Source: JAHEJB01 sp037969195
GTDB lineage: Bacteria > Bacteroidota > Rhodothermia > Rhodothermales > Rubricoccaceae
Direction of reading: 5' to 3'
Assembly (NCBI GenBank): GCA_037969195.1
Contig: JBBKWZ010000057.1
Coordinates: forward strand, 1 to 7,144
DNA: 7,144 nucleotides
Below, in pieces: positions 1 through 6,482 of this stretch; the first letter of the stretch is position 1, and each line of letters begins with the position of its first letter. Under the pieces are notes generated by a model. It ran no database searches. It had not been told where the DNA came from and saw only the letters and a program-made list of their open reading frames with translations. Position numbers and translations under genes: made by a program.

Positions 1-2
1 CC

Positions 3-212
3 ATTCTTGATGGCAACATTGGTGGGTACGGGAATGCCTTCGTGTATTCCCCCGATTTCTGGTATGCGCAGATGGAAATTGAACCCGACGGCGGTCCAAA
101 TGACTTTCGGTTTACCGAGGATTTGAACGATCGAAAAGCGGCGGGATGCCGTGCCATTCTTCGGCAGGTTGCCAAAGAACGAGGCATACCGTGCGTTGGG
201 GCATACTGCTGA
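3..212 (+). CDS. C-terminal end of an unrecognised protein (5' truncated by window edge)
   Basis: An open frame enters from the left edge and runs 69 codons to a TGA at 210-212. It has no internal Met until codon 24, so the start lies outside the window. The visible peptide begins ILDGNIGGYGNAFVYSPDFW and ends with a Lys/Arg-rich, probably helical tail (DRKAAGCRAILRQVAKERG) and the residues IPCVGAYC. Codon choice looks like that of the other genes here and the residue composition is ordinary for a soluble protein. Frame 2 closes at once and frame 1 closes near 126, which favours this frame. I do not recognise the family. It could belong upstream of gltX in the same transcript, but 121 nt containing possible stem-loops separate the two genes. 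Confidence 0.5.
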   Translation: MLDGNIGGYGNAFVYSPDFWYAQMEIEPDGGPNDFRFTEDLNDRKAAGCRAILRQVAKERGIPCVGAYC

Positions 213-230
213 AATATCCTGAGCGTTTTC

Positions 231-250
231 GACCGCGCGATCGTGCGGAC
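231..250. other. Short GC-rich stem-loop after the upstream gene
   Basis: CCGCGC (233-238) can pair with GTGCGG (243-248) around a GATC tetraloop, with one G-T wobble; G231-C250 adds a pair beyond an A-A mismatch. It sits about 20 nt after the stop at 212, where a terminator would be expected. No T-run follows, so intrinsic termination is not supported. It may be chance in GC-rich DNA. Confidence 0.25.
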
Positions 251-277
251 ACGCATGAACGCAGATTGAACGCCAAG

Positions 278-318
278 GAAGGGATGACCGATGTAGCTTC
301 TTTCGGCTTTCATCCTTC
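278..318. other. Inverted repeat in the gltX leader
   Basis: GAAGGGATGA (278-287) and TCATCCTTC (310-318) are complementary with one bulged G, giving about 9 pairs around a 22-nt loop. The loop itself contains CCGA/TCGG (288-291 and 304-307 region), which could pair further. The element ends 15 nt before the gltX ATG. It could be a leader hairpin affecting gltX expression or chance. No specific T-box, riboswitch or leader-peptide signature is seen. The 121-nt stretch 213-333 otherwise holds no gene and no clear promoter. Confidence 0.25.
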
Positions 319-333
319 AGCATTCATCGTTCC

Positions 334-1800
334 ATGCGCGTTCGTTTCGCCCCAAGTCCCACCGGTCTCCTCCACATAGGCGGACTACGGACGGCGCTCT
401 ACAATTTCCTTCTCGCGCGCAAACACGGCGGCACGTTCATTCTCCGCATCGAGGACACAGATCGTGCGCGCTACGTCGCGGAGGCTGAGCAGGACATTAT
501 CGACAGCCTGCGGTGGGCCGGGATGGACTTCGACGAGGGGCCGGGCAAGGGCGGTCCGCATGCGCCGTACTACCAGAGCGAACGCGGCGACCTCTACAAG
601 GAAGCCGCCGAGCAACTACTTGCTGGCGTTCACGCCTATGTCGCGTTCGATACGCCCGAGGACATCGAGGCGATGCGCAAGCGTCTGACGACGAAGGAGA
701 ACCCAAACCCGAAGTACGACCTTGGCACGCGCGCCAGCATGACGAACTCGCTGACGCTGTCGGAAGGCGAAGTCCAGACACGGCTGGATGCCGGCGAGCC
801 GCATGTTGTCCGCTTGCTCGTTCCTGAAGGGGAGACCATTCATGTTCAAGACCTCGTGCGTGGCGATGTGGCGTTCGATTCAGCCGAAGTCGACGACCAG
901 ATTCTCGTCAAGAGTGACGGCATGCCGACGTACCATTTGGCTAATGTGGTGGACGATCACGAAATGGAGATAACGCATGTAATCCGTGGCGAGGAGTGGC
1001 TTTCAAGCGTGCCGAAGCACATTCTGTTGTACAAATACCTCGGTTTCGAGCCGCCCAAGATGGCGCATTTGCCACTCATCATGTCACCGACCGGTGGAAA
1101 GCTTTCCAAGCGTTCGGCAGACAAACTGGGCATACCCGTAAACGTGCAGCAGTACCGCGATGCGGGTTACGAGCCGGAAGCACTCGTCAACTTCCTGGCG
1201 TTTCTCGGATGGAATCCGGGTACGGAGCAAGAGGTGTTCTCGATGGACGAGTTGATCGAGGCCTACACAGTTGAGCGGACGGGGCAGTCGGGCGTTCAGT
1301 TCAACATCGACAAGTTGAACTGGTACAATGGGCAGTTCGTCCGCAAGCTCTCAGCGGATGAGATTGCCTCCCGGGCACGCGAGGCCGTGGAAAAGACAGT
1401 AGGGCCGATTAGTGAAAAACAGTTGCTCGCCGTTGCAGAACTGATGCGCGAGCGCCTGACGTTTGCCCACGATCTTGCGGATTCGACGTACTTCTTCAAA
1501 GACCCTGTGAGCTACGACGAGGCTGGTGTAAAGAAGCGCTGGAAAGAGGACTCCGCGGAACTGGTTCGTCTATACGCTCACGTGCTTGAGGCCGGGGACG
1601 AGTTCACCGAGGCCTCCACGGAAGCCTCGATGCGTGATCTCGTTGAATCGCAGGGCGTCGGATTTGGGCAACTCATTCACCCCGTTCGTCTCGCCACTAC
1701 CGGCACAACGGCTGGTGCGGGGATGTTCGAAACCCTTGTCCTGATCGGGAAAGATGCCTGCGTACGTCGCTTGCTTTCGGCGGCAGACGCATTGGGCTAG
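334..1800 (+). CDS. gltX: Glutamyl-tRNA synthetase (class I, GltX)
   Basis: Charges tRNA-Glu with glutamate in the cytoplasm, consuming ATP. The 488-residue length is normal for bacterial GluRS. The catalytic Rossmann fold starts at once with RFAPSPTGLLHIGG (residues 4-17, the HIGH-type motif at 14-17). Then come RIEDTDR (38-44) and VIRGEEWLSS. The KMSKS-type loop appears as KLSKR (residues 256-260). The C-terminal part, from about 320, is the helical anticodon-binding region. The Cys zinc cluster seen in E. coli-type GluRS is absent; the equivalent stretch reads AYVAFDTPEDIEAM. The ATG at 334 is chosen because it places the RFAPSPTG strand at the very N-terminus, as in the family. No Shine-Dalgarno sequence precedes it. 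Whether it is glutamate-specific or also charges tRNA-Gln cannot be told here. The gene converges on the Nif3-family gene with only 7 nt between stop codons. Confidence 0.97.
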   Translation: MRVRFAPSPTGLLHIGGLRTALYNFLLARKHGGTFILRIEDTDRARYVAEAEQDIIDSLRWAGMDFDEGPGKGGPHAPYYQSERGDLYKEAAEQLLAGVHAYVAFDTPEDIEAMRKRLTTKENPNPKYDLGTRASMTNSLTLSEGEVQTRLDAGEPHVVRLLVPEGETIHVQDLVRGDVAFDSAEVDDQILVKSDGMPTYHLANVVDDHEMEITHVIRGEEWLSSVPKHILLYKYLGFEPPKMAHLPLIMSPTGGKLSKRSADKLGIPVNVQQYRDAGYEPEALVNFLAFLGWNPGTEQEVFSMDELIEAYTVERTGQSGVQFNIDKLNWYNGQFVRKLSADEIASRAREAVEKTVGPISEKQLLAVAELMRERLTFAHDLADSTYFFKDPVSYDEAGVKKRWKEDSAELVRLYAHVLEAGDEFTEASTEASMRDLVESQGVGFGQLIHPVRLATTGTTAGAGMFETLVLIGKDACVRRLLSAADALG

Positions 1801-1807
1801 GCGGCGC

Positions 1808-2932
1808 TCAGCCTCGCGAAAACGTCTTCATCTCGGACGTTCGCACCTTCGTTCGGTGGATGGTCACACTGCCAAAACGGGGCTTGAGATAGTCAACAAT
1901 CTGCTGCTCTGTGTGTCGTTCCGTCTCAAAATGGCCCGGGTCAATGAGGGCCATGCGCTGCTTGTGCTCGGCGTCGAGCGCCTCGAAGAAACGGTGGTAG
2001 CCTACGTCGCCCGTGACGAAGGCGTCAGCACCCTGCGACATGGCTACGCCGATTAGACTCGAACCAGAACCACCACAAACAGCGACAGTGCTGATTGAGC
2101 GATCCGGGTCACCGCTGTACCGAATGGACGCAGCGTCTAGGCGCTTCGCGACCGTTTCGAGAAACGTCGATAAGGAGACGGTCGATGCAAGCGTTCCGAT
2201 CGCCCCGGAGCCTATTCGACTGGCGGTGTTTTCCATCGGGAATACGTCGTACGCCACCTCCTCGTAAGGATGTACCAAGCGAACGGACGCCAGAACTCGG
2301 TTCAGATCCCAACGCAGCACCTCAACCTCCAGTCTTACTTCCTCCACCGATTCGACTGGTCCTCCAGTTTCTCCGATGTGAGGATCGGCTGCTATTCCTG
2401 GACGGAAACGTCCTGTCCCACGCGTCTCGAACGAACACGAAGAATACTCGCCGATCTGCCCTGCGCCTGCGTCTGCCGCTGCATTGCGAACCGCTTCGGC
2501 ATGTGTTTCCGGGACGAAAACGACAAGCTTGACCAGCGTGCCTTCTTCCAGTTTGAGGAATCGAATGTTCTCGAGACCAAGTTTTTCCGCCAGTCCGAAC
2601 GAGACGCCGCCGTGCGCCACATCGAGGTTCGTGTGGATGGCGTAGTAGGCAGTGCCTTTCTCAGCGAGGCGCAATGCCAGAGCGCCGATCAGATCGTCTC
2701 CGACAAGCCGTTTTTGCGCCTTGAAGAAGAGCGGGTGGTGCGTGACGATTAGTTCGGCGCCCCGTGTTTCGGCTTCGTCGATGACAGCGGAAGTGAGGTC
2801 GAAGGCCACGAGGACGTTTTGGACTTGGCGATCTGAGTGACCGACCTGCAATCCAACATTGTCGTAGTCGAATTTGGAGGCGGGCGGTGCCCATTCCTCC
2901 AGAGCAAGTGCTATTTCGCGGACAGTGGGCAT
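1808..2932 (-). CDS. Nif3/YqfO-family dinuclear metal centre protein (DUF34)
   Basis: Cytoplasmic Nif3-like protein of 374 residues. The family forms toroidal hexamers with a two-metal site. Its physiological role is unsettled: it is often annotated as GTP cyclohydrolase I type 2, and metal-handling roles have also been proposed. Likely metal ligands are H65 and H66 (in THHPLFF), D104 (in HTNLDVA) and H334 plus E338 (in DPGHFETE), matching the family's H-H-D...H-x3-E pattern. Between the two halves, about residues 132-232, is the PII/CutA-like insert of the long YqfO subfamily, with GTGRFRPG (172-179) and HPYEEVAYD (221-229). Starting at 2932 gives MPTVREIALALEEW, the usual family N-terminus. 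The frame stays open upstream to 3034, but that extension is Arg-rich, unlike the family, and overlaps the transporter gene. The start lies 2 nt past the transporter's stop, implying cotranscription and probable translational coupling. Confidence 0.95.
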   Translation of the reverse strand: MPTVREIALALEEWAPPASKFDYDNVGLQVGHSDRQVQNVLVAFDLTSAVIDEAETRGAELIVTHHPLFFKAQKRLVGDDLIGALALRLAEKGTAYYAIHTNLDVAHGGVSFGLAEKLGLENIRFLKLEEGTLVKLVVFVPETHAEAVRNAAADAGAGQIGEYSSCSFETRGTGRFRPGIAADPHIGETGGPVESVEEVRLEVEVLRWDLNRVLASVRLVHPYEEVAYDVFPMENTASRIGSGAIGTLASTVSLSTFLETVAKRLDAASIRYSGDPDRSISTVAVCGGSGSSLIGVAMSQGADAFVTGDVGYHRFFEALDAEHKQRMALIDPGHFETERHTEQQIVDYLKPRFGSVTIHRTKVRTSEMKTFSRG

Positions 2933-2934
2933 TC

Positions 2935-4311
2935 TCAACGGTCTCCTTCCAGATCGCGCAACTCGTCGGCAACGCTGGGGTCGATAGCTGCCCGGCCCGA
3001 CAAAGGAATGCCTTCGGCCTCGGTCAACTTCCACAGCACGATTCCACCGAGGAGAAAAAGCACGATCACGATGGAAACGCCAGCTCGTTGCGTGTTGAAC
3101 GCGGCTGTGAGCACGCCAAGCATGAACGGACCGATGAATGCGGTGGCCTTGCCAGAGAACGCGAAGAAACCGTAGAACTCGGCCTCCTTGTCGTCCGGCA
3201 CGAAGCGCCCAAGCAATGATCGGCTGGACGCCTGGTTCGGGCCAATTGCAAGGCCCACTAAGATGCCGGAAATCCAGAAGACTGTTTTGTCCGTCGTCAC
3301 GACCGCGAGAACGGCCGCAACGGTCAGCAATACAAGAGAAATGAGAATCACCTTCTTGCCACCGATCCTGTCGTCAAGGAAACCAAGGGTGAATGCACCA
3401 AGACCAGCCATCAAATTCAGGACGATGCCGAACATCAGCACTTCCGGGATCGTGAAACCAAGCGTTCCCTGGGCGTAGATCCCACCGAAAGCAATCAGGG
3501 TTACGAGCCCGTCGTTGTAGAAAAGTCGCGCGATCAGGAGCCGAACGATTTCCTTGTAGCGGCCGATTTCGCGTCCCGTGTCTATCAGCTGGCCGAAACT
3601 GGATCGAATCAGCTCACCCATTCCCGGTTTGTTTTCCACCTTGACTTCCTTCAAGAACAGAAAGGTGGGGATGCTGAAAAGTGCAAACCACCCGGCAACC
3701 AGGAGGTTGGTCGCGCGCACGTGTTCTCCCGTGGACTTATCGAGTCCGAATGGCGGGACCTCCACCTGAACCAGCACGAACAGTGCGATGGCGAGGCAGA
3801 TCAGCCCGCCGATATAGCCGAGCGCCCAACCGTAGCCAGAGACCTTCCCGATGTGTTCTTGCGGAGTGATATCGGGCAGGTACGCGTTGTAGAACACCAT
3901 CCCCATCTCGAACGCAACGTTGGCGATCACGAACCAGATGAGGGCTTGCATGGCCTGACCCGGCTCAGCAAAGAACATCCCGACAGATCCCAGCACACAA
4001 AGCACAGTCGTTGTCAACAGGAAGCGCTTGCGTACGCCGCCGCGGTCAGCGAGAGCTCCCATAAAAGGGGAGAGGAGGGCAACCAGAATCGCCGTAAGCG
4101 TGACAGCCCGCGACCAGAGGACAGTGCCCGCACCTGCGTCGGGCACCATCGTGCCCGCAGCATCCGGTGTGAGCACCATGTACCCTGTGAAGAACGTGCC
4201 GTAGACGAACGTGACGACGAGCGTAGTGAACGACGAGTTGGCGAAGTCGAACATCGCCCAGCCGAATATGGCTTTCTTGTCGAGTGTGCGGGGGGTGGAA
4301 GGGGCTGCCAT
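2935..4311 (-). CDS. UMF1-family (Atg22-like) MFS transporter
   Basis: Inner-membrane permease of the major facilitator superfamily, 458 residues, with about 12 hydrophobic segments. The UMF1/Atg22-like signatures are GWAMFDFANSSFTT (17-30), the MFS loop 2-3 motif SPFMGALADRGGVRKR (81-96), GKVSGYGWALGYIGG (155-169), ARLFYNDGL (261-269) and GPNQASSRSLLGRFVP (357-372). The charged loop around 221-258 (KEVKVENKPG and following) is the central cytoplasmic linker between the six-helix halves. The yeast relative Atg22 exports vacuolar amino acids. The substrate of bacterial members is generally unknown and nothing here fixes it. The ATG at 4311 gives a short polar tail (AAPSTPRTLDKK) before helix 1; no Shine-Dalgarno is evident. 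It is first in an apparent two-gene operon with the Nif3-family gene, and is divergent from the tRNA-Arg gene, 104 nt away. Confidence 0.93.
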   Translation of the reverse strand: MAAPSTPRTLDKKAIFGWAMFDFANSSFTTLVVTFVYGTFFTGYMVLTPDAAGTMVPDAGAGTVLWSRAVTLTAILVALLSPFMGALADRGGVRKRFLLTTTVLCVLGSVGMFFAEPGQAMQALIWFVIANVAFEMGMVFYNAYLPDITPQEHIGKVSGYGWALGYIGGLICLAIALFVLVQVEVPPFGLDKSTGEHVRATNLLVAGWFALFSIPTFLFLKEVKVENKPGMGELIRSSFGQLIDTGREIGRYKEIVRLLIARLFYNDGLVTLIAFGGIYAQGTLGFTIPEVLMFGIVLNLMAGLGAFTLGFLDDRIGGKKVILISLVLLTVAAVLAVVTTDKTVFWISGILVGLAIGPNQASSRSLLGRFVPDDKEAEFYGFFAFSGKATAFIGPFMLGVLTAAFNTQRAGVSIVIVLFLLGGIVLWKLTEAEGIPLSGRAAIDPSVADELRDLEGDR

Positions 4312-4415
4312 GCGGGATGGATAAGAACGCCCGAAGGTAGGACCGATGCCGCAAACACGCGAGCGGCGCTGGGTATCTTTCGCGAGGTACCAAACCCCGG
4401 CATCGTCAACCCGTT

Positions 4416-4488
4416 GCCCTCGTAGCTCAGGGGATAGAGCATCGGTTTCCTAAACCGGTTGTCGCAAGTTCGAATCTTGCCGAGGGCA
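4416..4488 (+). tRNA. tRNA-Arg (anticodon CCT)
   Basis: A complete 73-nt cloverleaf can be folded by eye. The acceptor GCCCTCG (4416-4422) pairs with CGAGGGC (4481-4487). The D-arm is GCTC (4425-4428) with GAGC (4437-4440). The anticodon stem TCGGT/ACCGG (4442-4446/4454-4458, one T-G wobble) holds the loop TTCCTAA with anticodon CCT at 4449-4451. The T-arm GCAAG/CTTGC carries the TTCGAAT loop (4469-4475). The discriminator base is A4488. The CCA end is not encoded (the next bases are CG), so it would be added by CCA-transferase. It decodes AGG arginine codons. The sequence TATCTTTC (4374-4381), 35 nt upstream, resembles a Bacteroidota -7 element but has no matching -33 TTTG at proper spacing. 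Confidence 0.97.
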
Positions 4489-4498
4489 CGACCGAAGA

Positions 4499-4530
4499 GG
4501 CCGCTCTGATTTGTTTGAGGAGAGAGCGCC
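4499..4530. other. Stem-loop between tRNA-Arg and the LVIVD gene
   Basis: GGCCGCTCT (4499-4507) pairs with AGAGCGCC (4523-4530), with one bulged C and a loop of about 15 nt. It begins 11 nt after the tRNA end, so it could mark the 3' end of the tRNA transcript or help in processing. There is no T-run behind it, so an ordinary intrinsic terminator is not supported. Confidence 0.3.
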
Positions 4531-4571
4531 GGACACTATGTTGAGGTCTACCTAGCCAACCAGGCCTCGCC

Positions 4572-5657
4572 ATGTGTCGCGTTCTACTCGCTACAATTCT
4601 CGTTTTCTGTGGCAGCATATCAGCCCCCGCGCAAGCGCAGCACCTCGACGTCATCGGTACGGTTGATCTGCCTGCCATCGACACCGACTCGCTCGAAACT
4701 GGTGGTTCAGATGTTTGGGGCTATGTAGCGCCGGACGGCTCGGAGTATGCAATAATGGGCGAGATCGAGGGCGTTACGATTGTGGCCGTGCCGTCGCTGG
4801 AAGTTGTAGCTCGCATTCCGGGTCCAACGCTTCGGGCGCGGGCATACTGGCGCGATATCAAGACCTATGGCCACTATGCCTACGTCGTCAGTGAAGCGTA
4901 CGGACAGAGTGAGGGTCTCCAGATCATCGACCTTAGTGGATTGCCAGCGCACGCCGAAGAAGTCGCGGTCTATAGGGGAGAGAACGACGAACTCGTTTCG
5001 TCGCACAACCTCTCAATCGATACGGAAACGGGCTTCGCCTACGTCCTCAACTCGAACGGATCTATGGTGGAGATTGTAAGTCTTGCCAATCCAACCGAGC
5101 CAGCCATTGTAGGCGGGCTTACGGTAGGCGATGTCCACGACGTATTCGCAAGGGGCGATACGGTTTACGTGGCCGAAGGCCGCCAACCAACATTTACGGT
5201 CTGGAATACGGCGGATAAATCCAATCCCGAGTTGCTGTCGCGCGTCACGATTCCTGCGAGTGGTTACGTGCACAACATCTGGCCAACCGACGATGGACGC
5301 TACGTCCTCACAACAGAAGAGACCGCCTACAAGTCGATCAAGGTCTGGAATATGGAGGACCTCTCAAACCCGACACTCGTAGGCGAGTGGCTGGGTGTTA
5401 GCCGATTGGCCCACAACGTTCTGATTAAAGGCAACCGCGCTGTGGTTGCGCACTACACGTCTGGCGTGTACGTGCTGGACATCTCGGATATCGAACATCC
5501 AACTGAACTAGCCCACCATGACACGTACGAGCGCAACGACGATGTGGCGATGGACGGTAACTGGGGAGCTACGCTACCCTCCCCCGGTGGCTACATCTAC
5601 GCCAGCGACCAGACTGGGCAGCTCACAGTGTTGAGGTGGAGGGAAGCGGAACTGTAG
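4572..5657 (+). CDS. Secreted choice-of-anchor B / LVIVD-repeat protein
   Basis: Exported protein of 361 residues. A signal peptide spans residues 1-22 (hydrophobic VLLATILVFCG, then APAQA before Q23, a good signal peptidase I site). The remainder is a series of beta-propeller-like LVIVD blades of the choice-of-anchor B type. The opening GGSDVWGYVAPDGSEYAIMG (44-63) and YWRDIKTYGHYAYVVSEA (92-109) are typical. Blade ends read QIIDLSGL, EIVSLANPTEPAIVGGL, TVWNTADKSNPELL, KVWNMEDLSNPTLVGEW and YVLDISDIEHPTELA. Blade starts carry SHN (144-146), VHD (188-190), VHN (233-235) and AHN (280-282). No C-terminal anchor, sorting domain or membrane segment follows: the protein ends in LTVLRWREAEL. It is therefore probably periplasmic or released. 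The family's substrate is unknown; an enzymatic or metal-dependent role is only a guess. It starts 83 nt after tRNA-Arg, with no clear Shine-Dalgarno. Confidence 0.88.
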   Translation: MCRVLLATILVFCGSISAPAQAQHLDVIGTVDLPAIDTDSLETGGSDVWGYVAPDGSEYAIMGEIEGVTIVAVPSLEVVARIPGPTLRARAYWRDIKTYGHYAYVVSEAYGQSEGLQIIDLSGLPAHAEEVAVYRGENDELVSSHNLSIDTETGFAYVLNSNGSMVEIVSLANPTEPAIVGGLTVGDVHDVFARGDTVYVAEGRQPTFTVWNTADKSNPELLSRVTIPASGYVHNIWPTDDGRYVLTTEETAYKSIKVWNMEDLSNPTLVGEWLGVSRLAHNVLIKGNRAVVAHYTSGVYVLDISDIEHPTELAHHDTYERNDDVAMDGNWGATLPSPGGYIYASDQTGQLTVLRWREAEL

Positions 5658-5663
5658 TGCTGA

Positions 5664-5693
5664 GAAGAGTGACTCCGACAGGAAGCACTTTTC
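5664..5693. terminator. Possible weak terminator stem after the LVIVD gene
   Basis: GAAGAGTG (5664-5671) and CACTTTTC (5686-5693) form 8 pairs, one of them G-T, around a 14-nt loop. The stem starts 6 nt after the stop codon of the LVIVD-repeat gene, which is the right place for a terminator. The T-tract is inside the 3' arm rather than following it, so efficiency is doubtful. Confidence 0.3.
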
Positions 5694-5752
5694 GAACTAA
5701 GTTTCGATTCGGTATTGAAACGATGTGCCGTAGCGACGACGCCGTACTTCTT

Positions 5753-5782
5753 TTGATAGATTCCCATTTCGTTCAGTTATTG
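5753..5782 (+). promoter_or_regulatory. Weak promoter candidate before the DUF4145 gene
   Basis: TTGATA (5753-5758) resembles a -35 hexamer. After 18 nt comes TTATTG (5777-5782), a poor -10 match. The segment 5745-5801 is clearly AT-richer than its surroundings and directly precedes the ATG at 5802. No Bacteroidota-type TTTG/TANNTTTG pair at proper spacing was found. The rest of the 144-nt intergenic stretch (5658-5801) holds no gene. Confidence 0.2.
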
Positions 5783-5801
5783 AATTGGCTGGTTTATTAC
5801 G

Positions 5802-6422
5802 ATGGAACCTCCATTGCTCACTCAACAGCTTGAGCTGACGCGCTGTCCACATTGCGGCGTAAGTAGCCCGAATCTAGATAAGCGTCATCTTATTATTACC
5901 GAAAGTCAAACGGGGCAGGGTCGACGCTGGTGGCAATTTTATGAATGTGGTCGTTGCGGAGGAGTAGTTACCGCAGCTGCCGAGACGAATGGCGGTCTAG
6001 TCAGCGAGATGTATCCCATTGGGCAGATTGTAGACATATCAATACCCAACCCAGCGGCGAGCTATCTATCACAGACAATGGAGAGTTTGCATGCACCTGC
6101 TGGCGCTGTAATGCTTGCAGCAAGTTCCGTTGACGCCATGCTGAAAGCGAAGGGATACACTAAGGGCAACCTATACAGTAGAATAGATAGAGCGGCAGAA
6201 GACCACCTGATTACGTTAGAGATGGCGTTATGGGCACACGAAATCCGATTGGATGCAAATGACCAGCGTCATGCCGATGAAATGGCGATGTCGCCTAAAG
6301 AAGAAGACGCAAGACGGGTATTGGAGTTTGCGCTTGCATTGGGTCAATTCTTGTTTGTCCTGCCGAGCCGAATTAGTCGTGGTCGCAAGAATGTGACCGA
6401 TGAAGCCGTGCCAGTGGAATAA
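5802..6422 (+). CDS. Zinc-ribbon plus DUF4145 domain protein
   Basis: Probably cytoplasmic, 206 residues, with no signal peptide or membrane segment. The N-terminus has a two-knuckle zinc ribbon, CPHC (residues 15-18) and CGRC (49-52), separated by about 30 residues. The C-terminal half matches the DUF4145 pattern: AGAVMLAASSVDAMLKAKGY (99-118), NLYSRIDRAAEDHLIT (122-137), WAHEIRLDANDQRHAD (143-158) and FALALGQFLFVLPSRI near the end. DUF4145 occurs alone, or fused to or beside restriction-modification and other DNA-related enzymes. Its activity is not established to my knowledge. No nuclease or methyltransferase gene is visible nearby, so a defence role is not supported by this window. Codon use is AT-richer than in the flanking genes (for example the run CATCTTATTATTACC), suggesting separate acquisition. 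It has an independent position, 144 nt after the previous gene. Confidence 0.85.
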   Translation: MEPPLLTQQLELTRCPHCGVSSPNLDKRHLIITESQTGQGRRWWQFYECGRCGGVVTAAAETNGGLVSEMYPIGQIVDISIPNPAASYLSQTMESLHAPAGAVMLAASSVDAMLKAKGYTKGNLYSRIDRAAEDHLITLEMALWAHEIRLDANDQRHADEMAMSPKEEDARRVLEFALALGQFLFVLPSRISRGRKNVTDEAVPVE

Positions 6423-6427
6423 ATGTG

Positions 6428-6443
6428 TGACAGTCACCTGTCA
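6428..6443. promoter_or_regulatory. Perfect inverted repeat at the DUF4145 gene end
   Basis: TGACAG (6428-6433), TCAC, CTGTCA (6438-6443) form a perfect 6-bp inverted repeat. It is extendable to about 10 pairs with G-T wobbles (6424-6447). Within it lies a second palindrome, GTGACAGTCAC (6427-6437). It starts 5 nt after the TAA of the DUF4145 gene and about 40 nt before the likely start of the next ORF. It could be an operator-like dyad for the small ORF, or the stem of an RNA 3' end. No T-run follows. Confidence 0.3.
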
Positions 6444-6482
6444 TGCACCTTGCTGTATCGTGGCTTCAACACACAACCAGCC

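Noticed and set aside
146..379. ORF of 77 codons spanning the end of the upstream gene and the gltX start
   Set aside because: Overlaps two better supported frames, has unnatural composition and crosses the leader inverted repeat; most likely a shadow.
2270..2752. 160-codon plus-strand ORF opposite the Nif3-family gene
   Set aside because: Antisense shadow of a gene with intact metal-ligand motifs; no recognisable domain.
4332..4355. Bacteroidota-type promoter for the transporter (TTTG and TACCTTCG on the minus strand)
   Set aside because: The spacing of 12 nt is too short for the -33/-7 pair, and the -7 element has a mismatch.
3721..4425. 234-codon plus-strand ORF opposite the transporter
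   Set aside because: Arg/His/Glu-rich composition typical of the antisense of a hydrophobic membrane protein; the transporter frame has strong family motifs.
4416..4488. tRNA-Arg as an integration site for a genomic island containing the right-hand genes
   Set aside because: I found no second copy of the tRNA 3' end, and no integrase or other mobility gene downstream in the window.
4427..4684. Minus-strand ORF ending VPSARFELATTGLGNRCSIP, across tRNA-Arg
   Set aside because: The C-terminal peptide is the antisense translation of the tRNA-Arg gene, a well-known spurious annotation. The rest overlaps the signal peptide region of the LVIVD gene.
5701..5721. GTTTC...GAAAC palindrome resembling a CRISPR repeat end
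   Set aside because: Only one copy and no spacer-repeat periodicity around it.
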